This document shows positions 34,501-44,821 of a stretch of 64,000 nt of DNA, piece after piece. The stretch is from Pseudozyma flocculosa PF-1. Lineage: Eukaryota; Basidiomycota; Ustilaginomycetes; Ustilaginales; Ustilaginaceae. The translations under genes and the position numbers were made by a program. The stretch is taken from the NCBI RefSeq assembly GCF_000417875.1, contig NW_006920870.1, positions 308,115 through 372,114 on the forward strand. The letters are read 5' to 3'. Within the stretch, counting starts at the first letter, position 1, and every line of letters begins with the position of its first letter. The notes under the pieces were generated by a model. It was not told the DNA's origin and did no database searches. It saw nothing but the letters and a program-made list of their open reading frames with translations.

Positions 34501-36485
34501 GAGACGTCCGTGCTCTCCGTCGCACGGGAGGGCGACTTTGTCATCGCAGCAGCGGATGGCGGAGCCCTCGTGTAGTCCCGCTGAACGGCGGAAGGAACGG
34601 TGGGCACGTCGACGTCCTCGAACTCGATGCCTTCAGCCTCGTCTTGGTCGAGGTCGTCGCTGCGTTCTTCGAAACCAGCGGGAACAGCCTCGGTGCCGAC
34701 ATCAGCCCTTGGCACCGGCCTGGCAGAAGTCATCAGGGACGATGGCGAAGAGGCGCTCGGCGAACGGTGCTCGGCGCTCGCTCTCATGGCGGTGTGGAGC
34801 GATATGGGCTCCCCTCCACGGCTAGAGAGTCCGAAGCCATACAGCTGTCGCGGAGCGGCCGCCTGGTCGCGCTCCGACTCATCGAGCGCCCGTGACAGGT
34901 CCTCGGCCTCGTCTGCCGACATCGGGTCGTCGATGCCCTCGGAGGCCGCATGGTGCGCCTGCTCGACATGGAAGTTTCCGTCGTCGTCGTCATCGTCCTC
35001 GCCGTCTTCGGCGGCCAGATCGATTGCGTCTGTGCGGCTAGAGCCGAAGTCTCGGATGAAGAGCGGCTTCTCGCCCGCCCTTCTGGCGACATGGGGCCGA
35101 GCATCGAGGTCGTCGACCTCGAGTCCCGCCTCCTTGCGTGCCTGACGGGCGTGCTGCTGTGCGCGCATCTGCAGGATCTCGAGCGCCTTTTCCTTGCGCC
35201 TGACGGGATCCGCTTCGCTGCGCAGAGCCACGACCTCGGGGTCGATGCTGTCAGCCGACCTATCCGACACCTCCATCGCCGGGATCTCGACATCGTCCAT
35301 CTCGAGCTCGAGCTCTGGGTCGCTGTGTGTGCGCTCGTCGTCGGTCGTGTCGAGCGGCTCGTGGTCGTCGTCGACGTCGATGGCCTTTTCGGCCGTGGCG
35401 CCCGAGTCGCGCACCCCGAGCACGAAGCCGCCCTCGGCGCCCGGGTTCCGCACCAGCACATACTCCTTGTTGCGCTCGCCGGCGACTCGGAGCGGCACCT
35501 TGATGTTGGCGCTCCCGATCTCGTCGGTGACCGTGAGGACCTTTTGCGTGAGGTCGTTTCTTGTCTTGAGCCCGGCGATCTGGGCTCGTGAGAAGTCGAT
35601 CGGGGTCGGGGCGGTGGCGAGCATCGACTGGAGGCGCTTGTACGACGTCATCCGCGACTGCGCGCGCAGGTCGCCGACCAGCTCGTACTGCAGCTCCGGA
35701 GGTAGACTTCGGAAGAGCTCAGACTCGGTGTCGAGGTCCTCGGGCGCGATGGTGCTCATCACGGCCCTCAGCTCTCCCTCGGTGGCGAAGCGATAGTCGG
35801 CGCGCTTTCCCTTCTTGCCATTCTGCGCGCTCATGGTGTTGAGGTCGCGTTCGAGGGCGGGCAGGGCGTAGGGATCCTTGTGCCAGTCTGGCTTCTTGGG
35901 CTTGGAGGGCGAGCCAGACTTTTCCGGGCTGCCATTGCGGCTGACGTCGTGGGACGACGTGGCGCGGCTCCCAGATGGGCTGGCCTGTCCTTGTAGAGCT
36001 GTTCGGGACAGGGGCGAGGGCCGGCCTTGTTGGAGGTCATCGTAGTAGACGGTGTTCTCGTCGAGCCCGGAGGCGGCTTCCGCTTCCCCGTGGTCGGTCG
36101 GTTCTGATCTGCCCTCGGCGACGTGCTTGATGGCCGCCTGTCGCAGCTGTGCGGCGAGGAGCTTCTCTGCGGTGCGGGCGTGCGACTCCTTTGCGCCCTG
36201 CTTTCTGGCCTTGCGGTTTGTGAGGGTGCGCCTCTTCATGACGGGGGCGCCGCCGTCAAAGACAAAGACGGGGCGGATGCCGTGGAAGAGTAGCTTGAGG
36301 ATGCGCCAGAGGAAGCCTAGGATGTGCGCGTTGGACAGCGTGCGGCCCTCTTTGTCGCGCATGGCCATCTGGAAGTGGTAGAGCCAGATGGACGAGTCGA
36401 TTGCAAGCCGCTTTCCCTCGAGCGTCTCGAGCTTGATGGGCCGCGCCACCGGCTGGAGGAGCTGCCAGAGGCCTTGGACACCCAT
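31557..36485 (-). CDS. RAD2: XPG/Rad2-class structure-specific endonuclease (nucleotide excision repair)
   Basis: Makes the 3' incision in nucleotide excision repair. Single exon, 1,642 aa, longer than human XPG (about 1,190) or yeast Rad2 (about 1,030). N-domain at 1-110 starts MGVQGLWQLLQPVARP and carries the catalytic acids in RLAIDSSIWLYHFQ and VFVFDGGAPVMKR. The I-domain begins about 1,085 with APMEAEAQCAEL (about 1104), ITDDSDVFLFGG (about 1126) and the helix-hairpin-helix GSDYTEGLAGVGPVLAMELL (about 1178). All expected metal-binding acids are present. The difference in size is in the spacer (about 110-1,085): acidic, Ser/Pro-rich and apparently disordered, with coiled segments. The C-terminal 250 residues are basic, consistent with nuclear localisation. 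Divergent from the Oca1-type gene, 627 bp away. Confidence 0.96.
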   Translation of the reverse strand: MGVQGLWQLLQPVARPIKLETLEGKRLAIDSSIWLYHFQMAMRDKEGRTLSNAHILGFLWRILKLLFHGIRPVFVFDGGAPVMKRRTLTNRKARKQGAKESHARTAEKLLAAQLRQAAIKHVAEGRSEPTDHGEAEAASGLDENTVYYDDLQQGRPSPLSRTALQGQASPSGSRATSSHDVSRNGSPEKSGSPSKPKKPDWHKDPYALPALERDLNTMSAQNGKKGKRADYRFATEGELRAVMSTIAPEDLDTESELFRSLPPELQYELVGDLRAQSRMTSYKRLQSMLATAPTPIDFSRAQIAGLKTRNDLTQKVLTVTDEIGSANIKVPLRVAGERNKEYVLVRNPGAEGGFVLGVRDSGATAEKAIDVDDDHEPLDTTDDERTHSDPELELEMDDVEIPAMEVSDRSADSIDPEVVALRSEADPVRRKEKALEILQMRAQQHARQARKEAGLEVDDLDARPHVARRAGEKPLFIRDFGSSRTDAIDLAAEDGEDDDDDDGNFHVEQAHHAASEGIDDPMSADEAEDLSRALDESERDQAAAPRQLYGFGLSSRGGEPISLHTAMRASAEHRSPSASSPSSLMTSARPVPRADVGTEAVPAGFEERSDDLDQDEAEGIEFEDVDVPTVPSAVQRDYTRAPPSAAAMTKSPSRATESTDVSANAPSSDAKMQAPQSGASSDRMKELAALVGRNTSGASLGTSPAPPRKSLAGSLRALRPAPLSEKGQIPVNAPQGTPKKNAPERSQKEPPISGPAAPLARREAMPPPTRSASQQRLEKAARLPAAPSPSLATSSVAHKPNVQERPTFSPAAAPERAASEERRREPSARLPEPQPAATSQLSVIETQSAIAAGAGIDDEVEEAVKETRSEPHAESVQAIDVDAPLSPVEAQPLPPMQRSETNSETIHAAADPASPGIGRRSTTTRAADVEPISIGSSPPPPPAAEDLTSADVVKDRARESPQPIVLDNLPAVTTEVDAPLEPAPAPSQPSSREGTPIEWSPTPSPEPVVLGADGFPLPTAEELDAMDAEDEEEIARLTADQNEFAAFLSASKGRSLLDVQQEVENEVNALRAEHANSRKSEEDITRQMAQEIQMMLRLFGLPYITAPMEAEAQCAELVSRRLVDGIITDDSDVFLFGGTRIYKNMFNNNKVVECFLLSDLQRELGLDREKLVRLAYFLGSDYTEGLAGVGPVLAMELLALFSGEDGLLKFRDWWYKVQMGKDTPEDTRGKTMRRIKKALRNKVHLAPSWPEPEVLDAYYQPTVDESDEPFQWGLPDLDSLRTFLGEYLHWPVTKTDQYLLPIIEKQNQRSRARGNQSTLDRNGFFDTTAGLGVYAGRKKPTYGSNRLQEVVNGFRAANKSKVGGDGANGGTGKRAGKARGGRRRRAAAAGSSDDDSDSASSSSASSSDGIEMVEANIQPHVPEELLGKEMAKRRPVVRRDEAASASNDANRVAELDAAVEALEGQRPGAETTSTSAAKKKTRKAAAAPAAAPAKEAVRGTKRGKGKAKAVDGQEGTEPGPSAAAAAESGESSSSADEWRPAPKRGRERGRGGRGGGSTTASSSSARNTAPGAGAGAATSTASARGRGRGRGRGARANLRAARNMSLDDVHRIPESRSPSIPPGQQLSRRSSSTSSSVSTPLR

Positions 36486-37112
36486 GATTCACGGACGCGG
36501 CTGTTCGAAAAGAGCCAGGTGAAAGTGAGATGCAGATTGTCGGAGTATTGCCTGTGGGTTTGTGCTGTTCCTCGGCACCAAGGTAGCAGGGCAGAGGGCC
36601 GGGGAGGGCAGCTAGGTGGGCATCTCTGGATCTTGCTGAGCCGCGATGCGGGCCGGAGGAGCAGATCGAGCTGGGCGCTCCTTAGCCAGGCATGAGCTCG
36701 ATGCGGCGACGTTGAGCGGTAGTGAGGGCTGGCTGGATACGGGGTGGCTATGGCGGGTGGCGTCGATGATGGCAGGAAGGAAAGCCGAGAATGGCCGCGA
36801 AGGGCTCAGTCAGGCGGGAAGGCTCCGGGCGCTGCAGCACAATGATCGGATCCGACCGATCTGCTCGGGGCGGCGCAGGGCAAAGTGGAGGAGACGACTG
36901 GCCGACGGGAGATCAGCACCCGAAAGCCGAGGTTGCCTCTTCGACGTCCAACACCCAACCAACACCGCCAGGCCATCCCCGACTAAACCGACCGCCACCT
37001 CACTCGCGTCGTCTTCCTCTCTCACACTCCGTCGCCCTCTCCGCCATATTACTGCTCGCGAGGCTCACACTAGCGCCTTCGAAGCGTACTCCACCATCGA
37101 CAACCATCCACC
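36486..37112. promoter_or_regulatory. Divergent RAD2/OCA1 promoter region
   Basis: 627 bp between two divergent ATGs. The part near the Oca1-type gene is CA/CT-rich (about 36945-37112). No TATA box or gene is evident. Confidence 0.5.
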
Positions 37113-37800
37113 ATGCTCGTACCGCCACCAAACTACGGCATGGTCGAGGAGAATTTCTATCGATCCGGCCAGCCGGACCAGCTCAACTTCCCCTTTCTCG
37201 AGAAGCTTGGCCTTAAGAGCGTCATCTGGCTAGCTCCAGAGGAGCCAGAACCAGGCTTGTGGGTCTCAGTCTCTCTCGATAGGCCGCCACATGCCCTGTC
37301 GATGGCATTCGTCTGACGACCCGGTCCTGCCTCTGCCTTCTTTGCCGTCTGCCTCGGCCCTTCTCCGTCATCTGTGCCCTCCTTCCAGCCTCGATTTCTG
37401 CGTCGACCAAAACATCCAGCTTCACCACCTCGGCGTGCTCTACAGCACAAACGCGTGGGATCCAATCACCGAGGAGGTCGTCCTCCAGGCCTTGCACCTC
37501 CTCGTCCAGCCCGCAACCTACCCGGTTCTCGTCATGTGCAACCTCGGCAGGCATCGCACGGGGACCGTCATCGGCTGCTTCCGCAAGTTGCAGCGCTGGA
37601 ACCTCAGCGCCATCCTCGAAGAGTACCGCAGATACGCCGGCCCAAAGGTCCGCGTCATGAACGAGCAGGTAAGTCGAGTCGAGTCGAGTCGACGATACGG
37701 ACGCCTCGCTTCCTGACACGCGCGTGCCCTTTCACCACCCATTTACACCATGCGCATGCAGTTCATCGAGCTGTTTGACGAGGAGCTCGTGTTTGGCTGA
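37113..37800 (+). CDS. OCA1: Oca1-type atypical dual-specificity phosphatase
   Basis: Member of the Siw14/Oca family; Siw14 cleaves inositol pyrophosphates, and Oca1 is a partner in the same complex. Three exons: 37113-37258, 37389-37668 and 37762-37800, giving 154 aa (donors GTGGGT and GTAAGT; introns 130 and 93 nt). It starts MLVPPPNYGMVEENFYRSGQ, has FLEKLGLKSVIWLAPEEPEP, the CX5R loop MCNLGRHRTGTVIGC with Cys99 and Arg105, and the family tail EEYRRYAGPKVRVMNEQFIE. The residue before the catalytic Cys is Met, as in Oca1-like loops, whereas Siw14 has His there; so activity may differ from Siw14. It is a compact version, lacking the longer N-terminal tail of Siw14. Confidence 0.9.
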
Positions 37801-40800
37801 GCTGCCACTCGCGCGGTCGAGCCGCCGCCCGTCTCCCAAGGCCGCTAACGGCCCGCTGTACTTGTATCATCGCGGCAGCCGCTGCCTGCTCGGCCGGCTG
37901 CACCGCAAATCCTATACCCGTGCATCCCGACGATTGCCCTCGACTGTCAATCCCGGTCGGCCGACAGGACAACCGTGAGTACTGTCGAGCGTCGCAGTCG
38001 CCATGGGACACACACAGAACGTACTGCGACATGACTGGCGCCGGCAACTTTGCTCCGATGTGCGGTCCCTGCTGCGCTTGGTGTGGCCCGCAGGCTGGAT
38101 ACGCGATCCGACGGACAGGTAGGTACATACGGTCAATGCTGCTGTTCCTGATTCGGGTCAAGGCCCTCGCGCTTGCTGTGAGGCGCTGCTGACTTCGCCG
38201 CGTGGCATGAACCACCTGGCCTCCACGGGTGTAACTACCGAGCAGGGTACAGTGATGCAGCAGGTGGCGCGAATGTCCGGAGGCGCTGTCGGTGCTCCCT
38301 CGACACGGTGTTCAGCTCGTTATTCTGGCCACCCACTCTCGACGGGACGCAAAAGCCCAGTACGGAGCGGAACCGTCAGCTTCCACGGACAAGGTGAGCA
38401 GCTTCGCCCCGGTACGGTACGATGTTGGTGATGTCCTGGCGGCCCGGAAGCGCTACCTATCCAAAAGCGTTAGACGAGGCTCCTCGTTTCCAGGTACGAT
38501 TGCCGGCAATCTCTTTGGCGTGTCCACCCACGTTTTATGCCTTCGGCTGGAAAGTGGTTCGCCGTCGTCTGACCAACCCACCATGCTACAGGTATCGCTC
38601 CGTTGCCCACCACACCGCACTGTTCCTTACGGTTGCCTGGCAGGAGGAGACGGCAGTCTCGCCGAAAGACTCTGCTCTGGCCGACCCGTCCCGTTTCATT
38701 AGGCAGAAACGACCGCGACGCTGCGGTAGCCCTGCCATCGAGCCGCGCCGCGGGTTTTGCGGCGACATCTACGACGGCAGACGTCTACGGTTGGATCGAT
38801 CCTGCAGCTGCAACCATCAACAAGAAGGTGAGGGAGGTGGCGGCGGGCTTCGATGGCGGACCAAGCGGTCGAAGACCAAGCAAGCCTAGGTGAGCCCGCC
38901 TTCTTTTGTGTTCAAACGGCAGGTATCCTGGCAGGGCACTGGGTGCAGCAGCAGCCGCCGGCGAATCCTTGCGTTGTCTAAATCCAGCGATTGTCCTCTT
39001 TTGTCTGTACGTTTGATCATGCAGCTACATGGCGTGGGTGGTGGCAGAGCGGAGCTCCTCCTTTTGACCAGCTGATGGAGGCTGCGGCTGGGAGCAGGTC
39101 AGGCGGGGCAGGGAGGTAGGTGGGTGTAGGGACGCTCAGTGCCCCGCCTTGCGTGGCCTGGCCTGGCCTGGCTTCTCGCGTGGAGCGCTCTCACTCGACC
39201 TTTGCTTTGCTTGCCTTGCGCTTGTCCTGCGCTGCCTGGCATGCCAGCTCGCCGCCTTTTGCCGAGAAGAAGAGGTGCCAGGGCCCAGGGGGTGCCCAAC
39301 ATTTCGCTCCGAGTCCGGTTGGTCCGCCCCGGCAATCCCCTCTCGGCACTTTTCGAGGTGAGTCGTCCGCTTTCTTGCTTCGGAGAGCAGCCGTCCGACG
39401 ACGAACAGAGGGCACATGCCGTCGTCTCTGAACGCTGCTCTGCTGCTCCTTTGCCTGTGGCGCAGCGGCAGCCTTTACGTTCGAACGTACGTGGACGCAG
39501 CGGGCTTCCGCAACACGCAGAGGAGAATTTCTCCTGCCCGCCTGCGTGCGCAAGAGAAGCGCCCAGCCTGCGACGCAATTCTCCGCGACGGACAAGCCGG
39601 GCGGGCCTTTTCAGCCTGCGTGCGTTTCGACTCCGCCTGCTGCATCCTCGCCACCCAACTCGCCGGTCGAAGACAGCCGACGACCAGACCAGCGAAAGGG
39701 ACGTCTGCAACAAGCAAGGCTGATCAGGATCGGATGGTCGAAGGAGCGGGACGGGTTTCGTCTGAGGGATGGAGACAGCAAGCCCTGACAACGCATGGTA
39801 GACCAGGGCGGTCCCAAGACTCTTGGATGGAGCTACTTCGCCGAAAAGAGCGAGTACAGTGCCTGACCGACGACGGCCGCGGGGGATTTTGGCCGCAGCC
39901 CTCGCCGACGTCGCTGTCTCATGCGCACACGACGAGGGGCAGAGTGATTTTCGTTGCACTCGGTCGCAGACTCGCAAGCAAGCCAGGCATGGGGGGACGG
40001 CCTCACGTCGGTCTCGCTTCGCAGGCCGCCAGAGTGTGGCAGCGAGGCGCGGCGCCCGTCCGCCCGCTCAGTCGAGCGCGTCCTGCACGACAGAGATCAG
40101 GAGGCGTAACCCCTCTTTCCCCGCTGAGGAGACCCGACACCACGCCCACCGCCTGGGCCCAGCGCGGAGAGATGGCCGAAGTCATTGATCTTTGACCCTC
40201 CCCCCCCCCACTCTCGCTTACCGCTCCGGCAGGACCGGTCGTCGCCTGGCCTGCCAATCAGGCCCCTGCCTGCCTTTCTCGATGCCACACATGGTTGCAA
40301 CAGGGCTCGACGGCGCCGATGGCGACCAGGATGCGGTTTCATGGTTCCACGGCCCTAGCTCCTCGACCTTGCGCCCTTGCGGCTCGAGGCGAGCTCTCGT
40401 CTGTCTGCGCCGTCCACGCTCGCTTCCATCCAGCCGTGAGATGCTGCGCACCGCTGCGGCGTTGGGCCGCGCAGACCGTTGTACGTGTCTCGTGTCTCTC
40501 TCCTCCGCCACCGCCCTTTTCTGACCCCCCGCGCATAGATCGTTGGTCACCTACTCATTGTTGCCCTCCCTTCCAACGGACTCTTCTCGCACAGCAGAGC
40601 CACGATTGGCCAGCCCTGCTTGCTGCAGGACCGGACGGCGTGGCGCTAAGCGAATGCAAAGGGCCCCAATCTTAGCGCGGCCATGCTAAGCCATGCTCGC
40701 TGGTGTCTGCGCAGACGAGCCACGCCGTCGTCGGCCGCCCAGCAACCAGACGCGCTCCCCATCTGGGCATGTCGCACTTCGGCGAGGCAGTTGCCTTGTG

Positions 40801-41048
40801 TGCTTGCCCAGCTGGCCACACCGGCTGGACGCTCAGGCTAGCCGGCTCCCCTTGGCCCGGTGGCGGGGCTCCGGCTTGCGAAGAGCGGCCAAAGCGAGCA
40901 GCCAACGACGCCCGTATAAAGGTCGTCGGTCCCTCGGCGCCACATCTCAATCCGCCCCCTTTCTTCCCACCATCCCCCCTCCCCACTCCCCCTAAACCCT
41001 TCACGCCTGCGCCCGACTACGGTCAGCGCGCTCACGACCCTTGCCACG
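37801..41048. other. 3.2-kb region without a supportable gene; sugar-transporter promoter at its right end
   Basis: Many overlapping GC-driven open frames, none with recognisable sequence. The best looking is 39416-40195 (plus, 259 codons), which starts ATG and has a hydrophobic first 20 residues like a signal peptide, but the rest is Arg/Ala/Gly-rich noise and the opposite strand is just as open. A perfect 12-bp palindrome ACGTTCGAACGT lies at 39477-39488. The right end carries a TATA box for the transporter. Confidence 0.4.
40915..40920 (+). promoter_or_regulatory. TATA box of sugar transporter gene
   Basis: TATAAA at 129-134 bp upstream of the ATG at 41049, followed by a pyrimidine-rich leader (about 40960-41045). 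A GCGGGG element close upstream (about 40863) fits the CreA/Mig1 consensus SYGGRG, which would suit glucose repression, but one such short site is weak evidence. Confidence 0.6.
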
Positions 41049-43589
41049 ATGAAGACGATCACCAACCCCTATGTCCTGACCGCCCTGGCGTGCACGGGCG
41101 GCATGCTTTTCGGCTTTGACGTCTCGTCGATGTCGGCCATCCTCTCGACGCCCAACTACCTCGTCTACTTTGGCCCCAACGACAAGATCACCGAGTGCCC
41201 CGACCGTCCTGGCGCTCTCTGCTCGCCCGGCCCCAGTGCCGACGTTCAGGGCGGCATCACCGCCTCGATGGCCGGCGGTTCGTTCCTCGGCGCCATCGTC
41301 TCCGGTCTTCTCACCGACCGTCTTGGACGCAAGAAGGCCATCTTCCTCTCGTGCATTCTCTGGATCATCGGCTCCATCATCTCTTGCGCCTCGGTCAACG
41401 TCGGAATGCTCGTAGTCGGCCGTATCCTCTGCGGTGCTTGCGTCGGTATCGCCTCGGCCCAGGTCCCCGTCTACATTTCCGAGCTTTCGGTCGCCAGCAT
41501 CCGCGGTCGCCTCGTCGGTTGCCAGCAGTGGTCAATCACCATCGGCATCATGGTCTTTTACTACGTCAGCTACGGCTGCAGCTTCCTCGGCAACCGCATC
41601 GGCGGCGACCAGGACGGCCGCGGCACCGCCAGCTTCCGCCTGCCCTGGGGCCTGCAGATGATCCCCGCCATCGTCCTTATGGGCTTCATTCCCTTCATGC
41701 CCGAGTCGCCCCGCTGGCTCGCGTTCCAGAACCGCCACGAGGAGTGCCTCGAGGTCCTCGGCCAGGTCCACGGCCACGGCGACATCAACAACCCGCTCGT
41801 CCAGGCCGAGTTCCAGGCCATCCAGCAGGCCGTCGAGGAGGAGAGCAAGAGCGGCTCCGGTTACCTCGACCTATTCCGCAACGGCATGGCCTGGAGGACC
41901 CACATCGCCATGTTCACCCAGATCTGGTCGCAGCTGACCGGTGAGTTTTGCCTCGTTGCCGACGCGTACGGGTTATCGGCCGGGCCCTGTCTCTCTGATA
42001 TGTTTCCTGACGCCATCATCTTACCGTTTTCTCTATAACCACGTCCGTCCCCATCAACCCGCTCTTACACATGACGATGTTCACACCCTTGAACGCACCA
42101 CGTTCACATCCATGATCGCACCACGTTTACACCCTTGATCGCACCATGGTCACACGCTTCTGGCGCGTTCCTCCCCATCAACGCACCACGTTCATACCTG
42201 TAAACGCACAACGTTCGCGCGTTCCTCCTCGTCAACGCACCACGTTCATACCCGTAAACGCACAACGTTCACGTCCGTGAACGACACAGGTATGAATGTT
42301 TGCATGTACTACATTGGCTACATCTTCGCCGTGAGTTTTCCGACGAAGAACGACGAAAACAGACGGAAAAGTCGTCGAGGAACTGCTTGGCTGACCCTTA
42401 TTTTTCTTTGTTTCCCTTGCTCTACCTCGACGCGACGCAGATGGCGGGCCAGACCGGCAACATCGCACTCGTCTCCTCAAGCATTCAATACGTCATCAAC
42501 GTGCTCATGACAATCCCTGCTCTTCTCTATCTCGACAGGTGAGTACTCGCTCTTGAGTCTTGAGGAGTTGTTTGATGGTCTTCGGGGCGACTCGGCATCC
42601 CTGGCGGTGCGAGGGCAAAAATCTAGCGGCGACGCGTCCCTCGGCGGCGCGGCAGGAGGGTCCGAGCCCGACTGCAGGCAGATGTGGGGCTTGGACCCTG
42701 ACGTGCATGCGCCTGCACGGACGCCTCGCTTTAGGACCGCAGAGTGCCCGTTGGTGCCCTGCGGGACAGCAAAGCCAGAAGCAGGGCCGAGGTCGGGCGG
42801 TACCGGGAGACCCTCTCGCGGCGCCATGTTGGGCGCCCTTTCGATGCCTGTAACCGGTGGGGTGGAGTTGACCGGAAAGGAGGGTTCTGGGCGACGGTGA
42901 CGGAGACACGCCGGACGAGCACCGCTGACATTCTCGCGCCCCTTGTCCTCTTTGGCGCCTCGCAATCCAACAGGTGGGGACGCAGGCCCACGCTGCTCGT
43001 TGGCTCGACCCTGATGATGGTCTGGCTGTTCACCATCGCCGGTCTGATGGCCAGCTACGGCCACTTTGTCGAGTCCGACACGCCCGTCCGCTGGAAGGTC
43101 GAGGGCGCCCCCGCCAAGGCCATCATCGCGTGCACCTTCCTCTTTGTCGCGTCGTACGCGCCGACCTGGGGTCCCGTCTCGTGGACCTACCCTCCGGAGC
43201 TCTTCCCGACCAGGCTGCGTGGCAAGGCCGGCTCCGTCTCGACCAGCTGCAACTGGATTTTCAACTTCGCCCTCTCGTACTTCGTGCCTCCTAGCTTCCG
43301 CAACATCCAGTGGAAGTCGTACCTTATCTTCGGCGTCTTCTGCTTCGCCATGACCGTCCACGTCTTTTTCGCCTTCCCCGAGACGGCCAAAAAGTCGCTC
43401 GAGGAGGTCGACGAGATCTTCAACTCTGGCGTCCCGGCCTGGAGGACGAGGGCGATTGCGCAGAACAACAAGACCGAGCAGCTGGCGCGCGACATCGAGG
43501 TCGGCAAGGCTTCGGGACCGATCTTCACCAAGGACTCTGCCTCGGCCTCGTCGCCCGACTCCGAGTCCAAGGACGAGGCCAAGGCTTGA
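41049..43589 (+). CDS. MFS sugar transporter (hexose-transporter family)
   Basis: Twelve-helix major-facilitator sugar porter of the plasma membrane; substrate cannot be read from sequence. Four exons: 41049-41940, 42290-42330, 42441-42538 and 42974-43589, giving 548 aa. All three donors are GTGAGT and all phases close. Family marks: GGMLFGFDVSSMSAIL in helix 1, DRLGRKKAIF between helices 2 and 3, PESPRWLA after helix 6, DRWGRRPTLLVG after helix 8, and PETAKKSLEEVDEIF after helix 12. Exon 2 is only 41 nt. Intron 1 (349 nt) is mostly a tandem repeat and intron 3 is 435 nt, so the second half of the gene is intron-rich while exon 1 is long. The C-terminal tail is Ser/Asp/Glu-rich. Confidence 0.95.
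42163..42270 (+). repeat. 54-bp tandem repeat inside transporter intron 1
   Basis: Two adjacent 54-bp copies (42163-42216 and 42217-42270) starting GCGCGTTCCTCC differ at three positions, all transitions. Each copy contains two related sub-units built on AACGCAcCACGTTCa. More diverged copies of the sub-unit extend left to about 42070. The repeat stops 19 bp before the 3' splice site. Confidence 0.9.
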
Positions 43590-44036
43590 TGAGGCCGTCC
43601 ATTCGGCCTCATCAGCTTCTTCCCGCCCCCGTCACCTGCCTCTGTGCCTCTTTACGATTGACGGTTCCCCCCTCTCCCATCGATATCTGTCGATCCGATG
43701 ATCCTGTAACACCATCACGACCCCCCACCCTTCACGTATTCCCGCCCTTCACGTATTCCCGGAGGCCCATTCCAGTCGGGCCAGTCCCTTTCCCCCTTCG
43801 ATGTTGAGCATGTGTGGTCGCGCTGCTGACAAAGTGGTTCATACACGGCAGTGGCTAGGCTGCGGTTGCCTGGGCGGCGACCTAGTGAGAGCACGGTAGG
43901 ACGATTCAGGGGCCAGCCAGGGAGGGATCAGGGCGCAAAAGCGTCACGTCACGCTGCGCTGTGCCTGCGTCCGCCCGCGGAGGGGGCTGTCATCGGCCCG
44001 AGACCTCCGCGGCTTCATTGCCCGTTGCCCGTTGCC

Positions 44037-44269
44037 CCCCTTTTCGACACGCTTTCCGAGGAGGTGCCGCGCTCGTTTCGTGATCCTTGCAATTGCTTTC
44101 GGGGCCATTTCCATGAGACCAAAGGCGATCTGTAGAATTCAGCACCCACCTGAAGGCAGGGTGCTGTCTTCTACAGATCGCCTTTGGTCTCGCAGAAACG
44201 GCCGCGAAAGCAATCGCAGGGATCACGAAACGAGCGCGGCACCTCCTCGGAAAGCGTGTCGAAAAGGGG
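44037..44269. repeat. Long inverted repeat (100-bp arms) forming a nested hairpin
   Basis: Left arm 44037-44136 and right arm 44170-44269 are reverse complements with about seven mismatches, nearly all transitions. The 33-nt centre is itself folded: CAGCACCC (44140-44147) pairs with GGGTGCTG (44159-44166) around an 11-nt loop. A transcript of either strand would form a near-complete hairpin of over 100 bp. It could be a foldback/MITE-type element or a hairpin-RNA locus. No target-site duplication or coding content is evident. Confidence 0.9.
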
Positions 44270-44694
44270 CATTGCAACTAGCGCGCCTCGACATGGAGCT
44301 CGAGCCCGCGACCTGCCTGCCACCTTTGTCCTGAACTCGACCTGCCTTTGGCCTCTGTACGACTGGCCCGTGGTCTGACCTCTTGTCGGCAGCAAAGGGG
44401 GCGCCACCACCGTCGACGCTCTAGCATTCCTCGAGTCGGGACCCAACGGACGGACCCTTTGGCTGGTGCGCGTAGGTACCGGCAGGGCTGCGGTGGGTGC
44501 TGCAGACGCGTGACCGACGACACGCCGGGATCACATTTCCGGGGCGCAACGGGGCCCGACGCCGCCCCCACCTTCGCGGCCGGTTACAGCGATCCGCTGG
44601 CTCCTCGCTCCCTGTGCTTGGACTCACCGTCTCTTTCGAGCTAACCACCCCCACCGCCCGATCCTCCATTGTCATCCTGATGCGCTCCACTCTG

Positions 44695-44700
44695 TATAAA
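44695..44700 (+). promoter_or_regulatory. TATA box of zinc-knuckle gene 1
   Basis: TATAAA (within TGTATAAAAGG) at 122-127 bp before the ATG at 44822. Confidence 0.7.
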
Positions 44701-44821
44701 AGGCCATGCTGGTCGCTCTCCTGCCCGGCATGCTCGCTCACGGTATCCTCGCGCCACTCACCATCACCACCGCCGCGAACCAGCGACGACGACGACGACG
44801 ACGACCGCTACAGCTACCAAC

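Larger units (their letters stand above)
43590..44821. promoter_or_regulatory. Spacer between sugar transporter and zinc-knuckle gene 1
   Basis: 1.2 kb, no supportable protein gene. Contains the long inverted repeat (44037-44269) and the TATA box of the following gene. Confidence 0.6.

Noticed and set aside
39416..40195. 259-codon frame with a signal-peptide-like start (possible secreted effector)
   Set aside because: Beyond the first 20 residues it is Arg/Gly/Ala-rich without structure, the opposite strand is equally open, and no promoter or splice evidence supports it.
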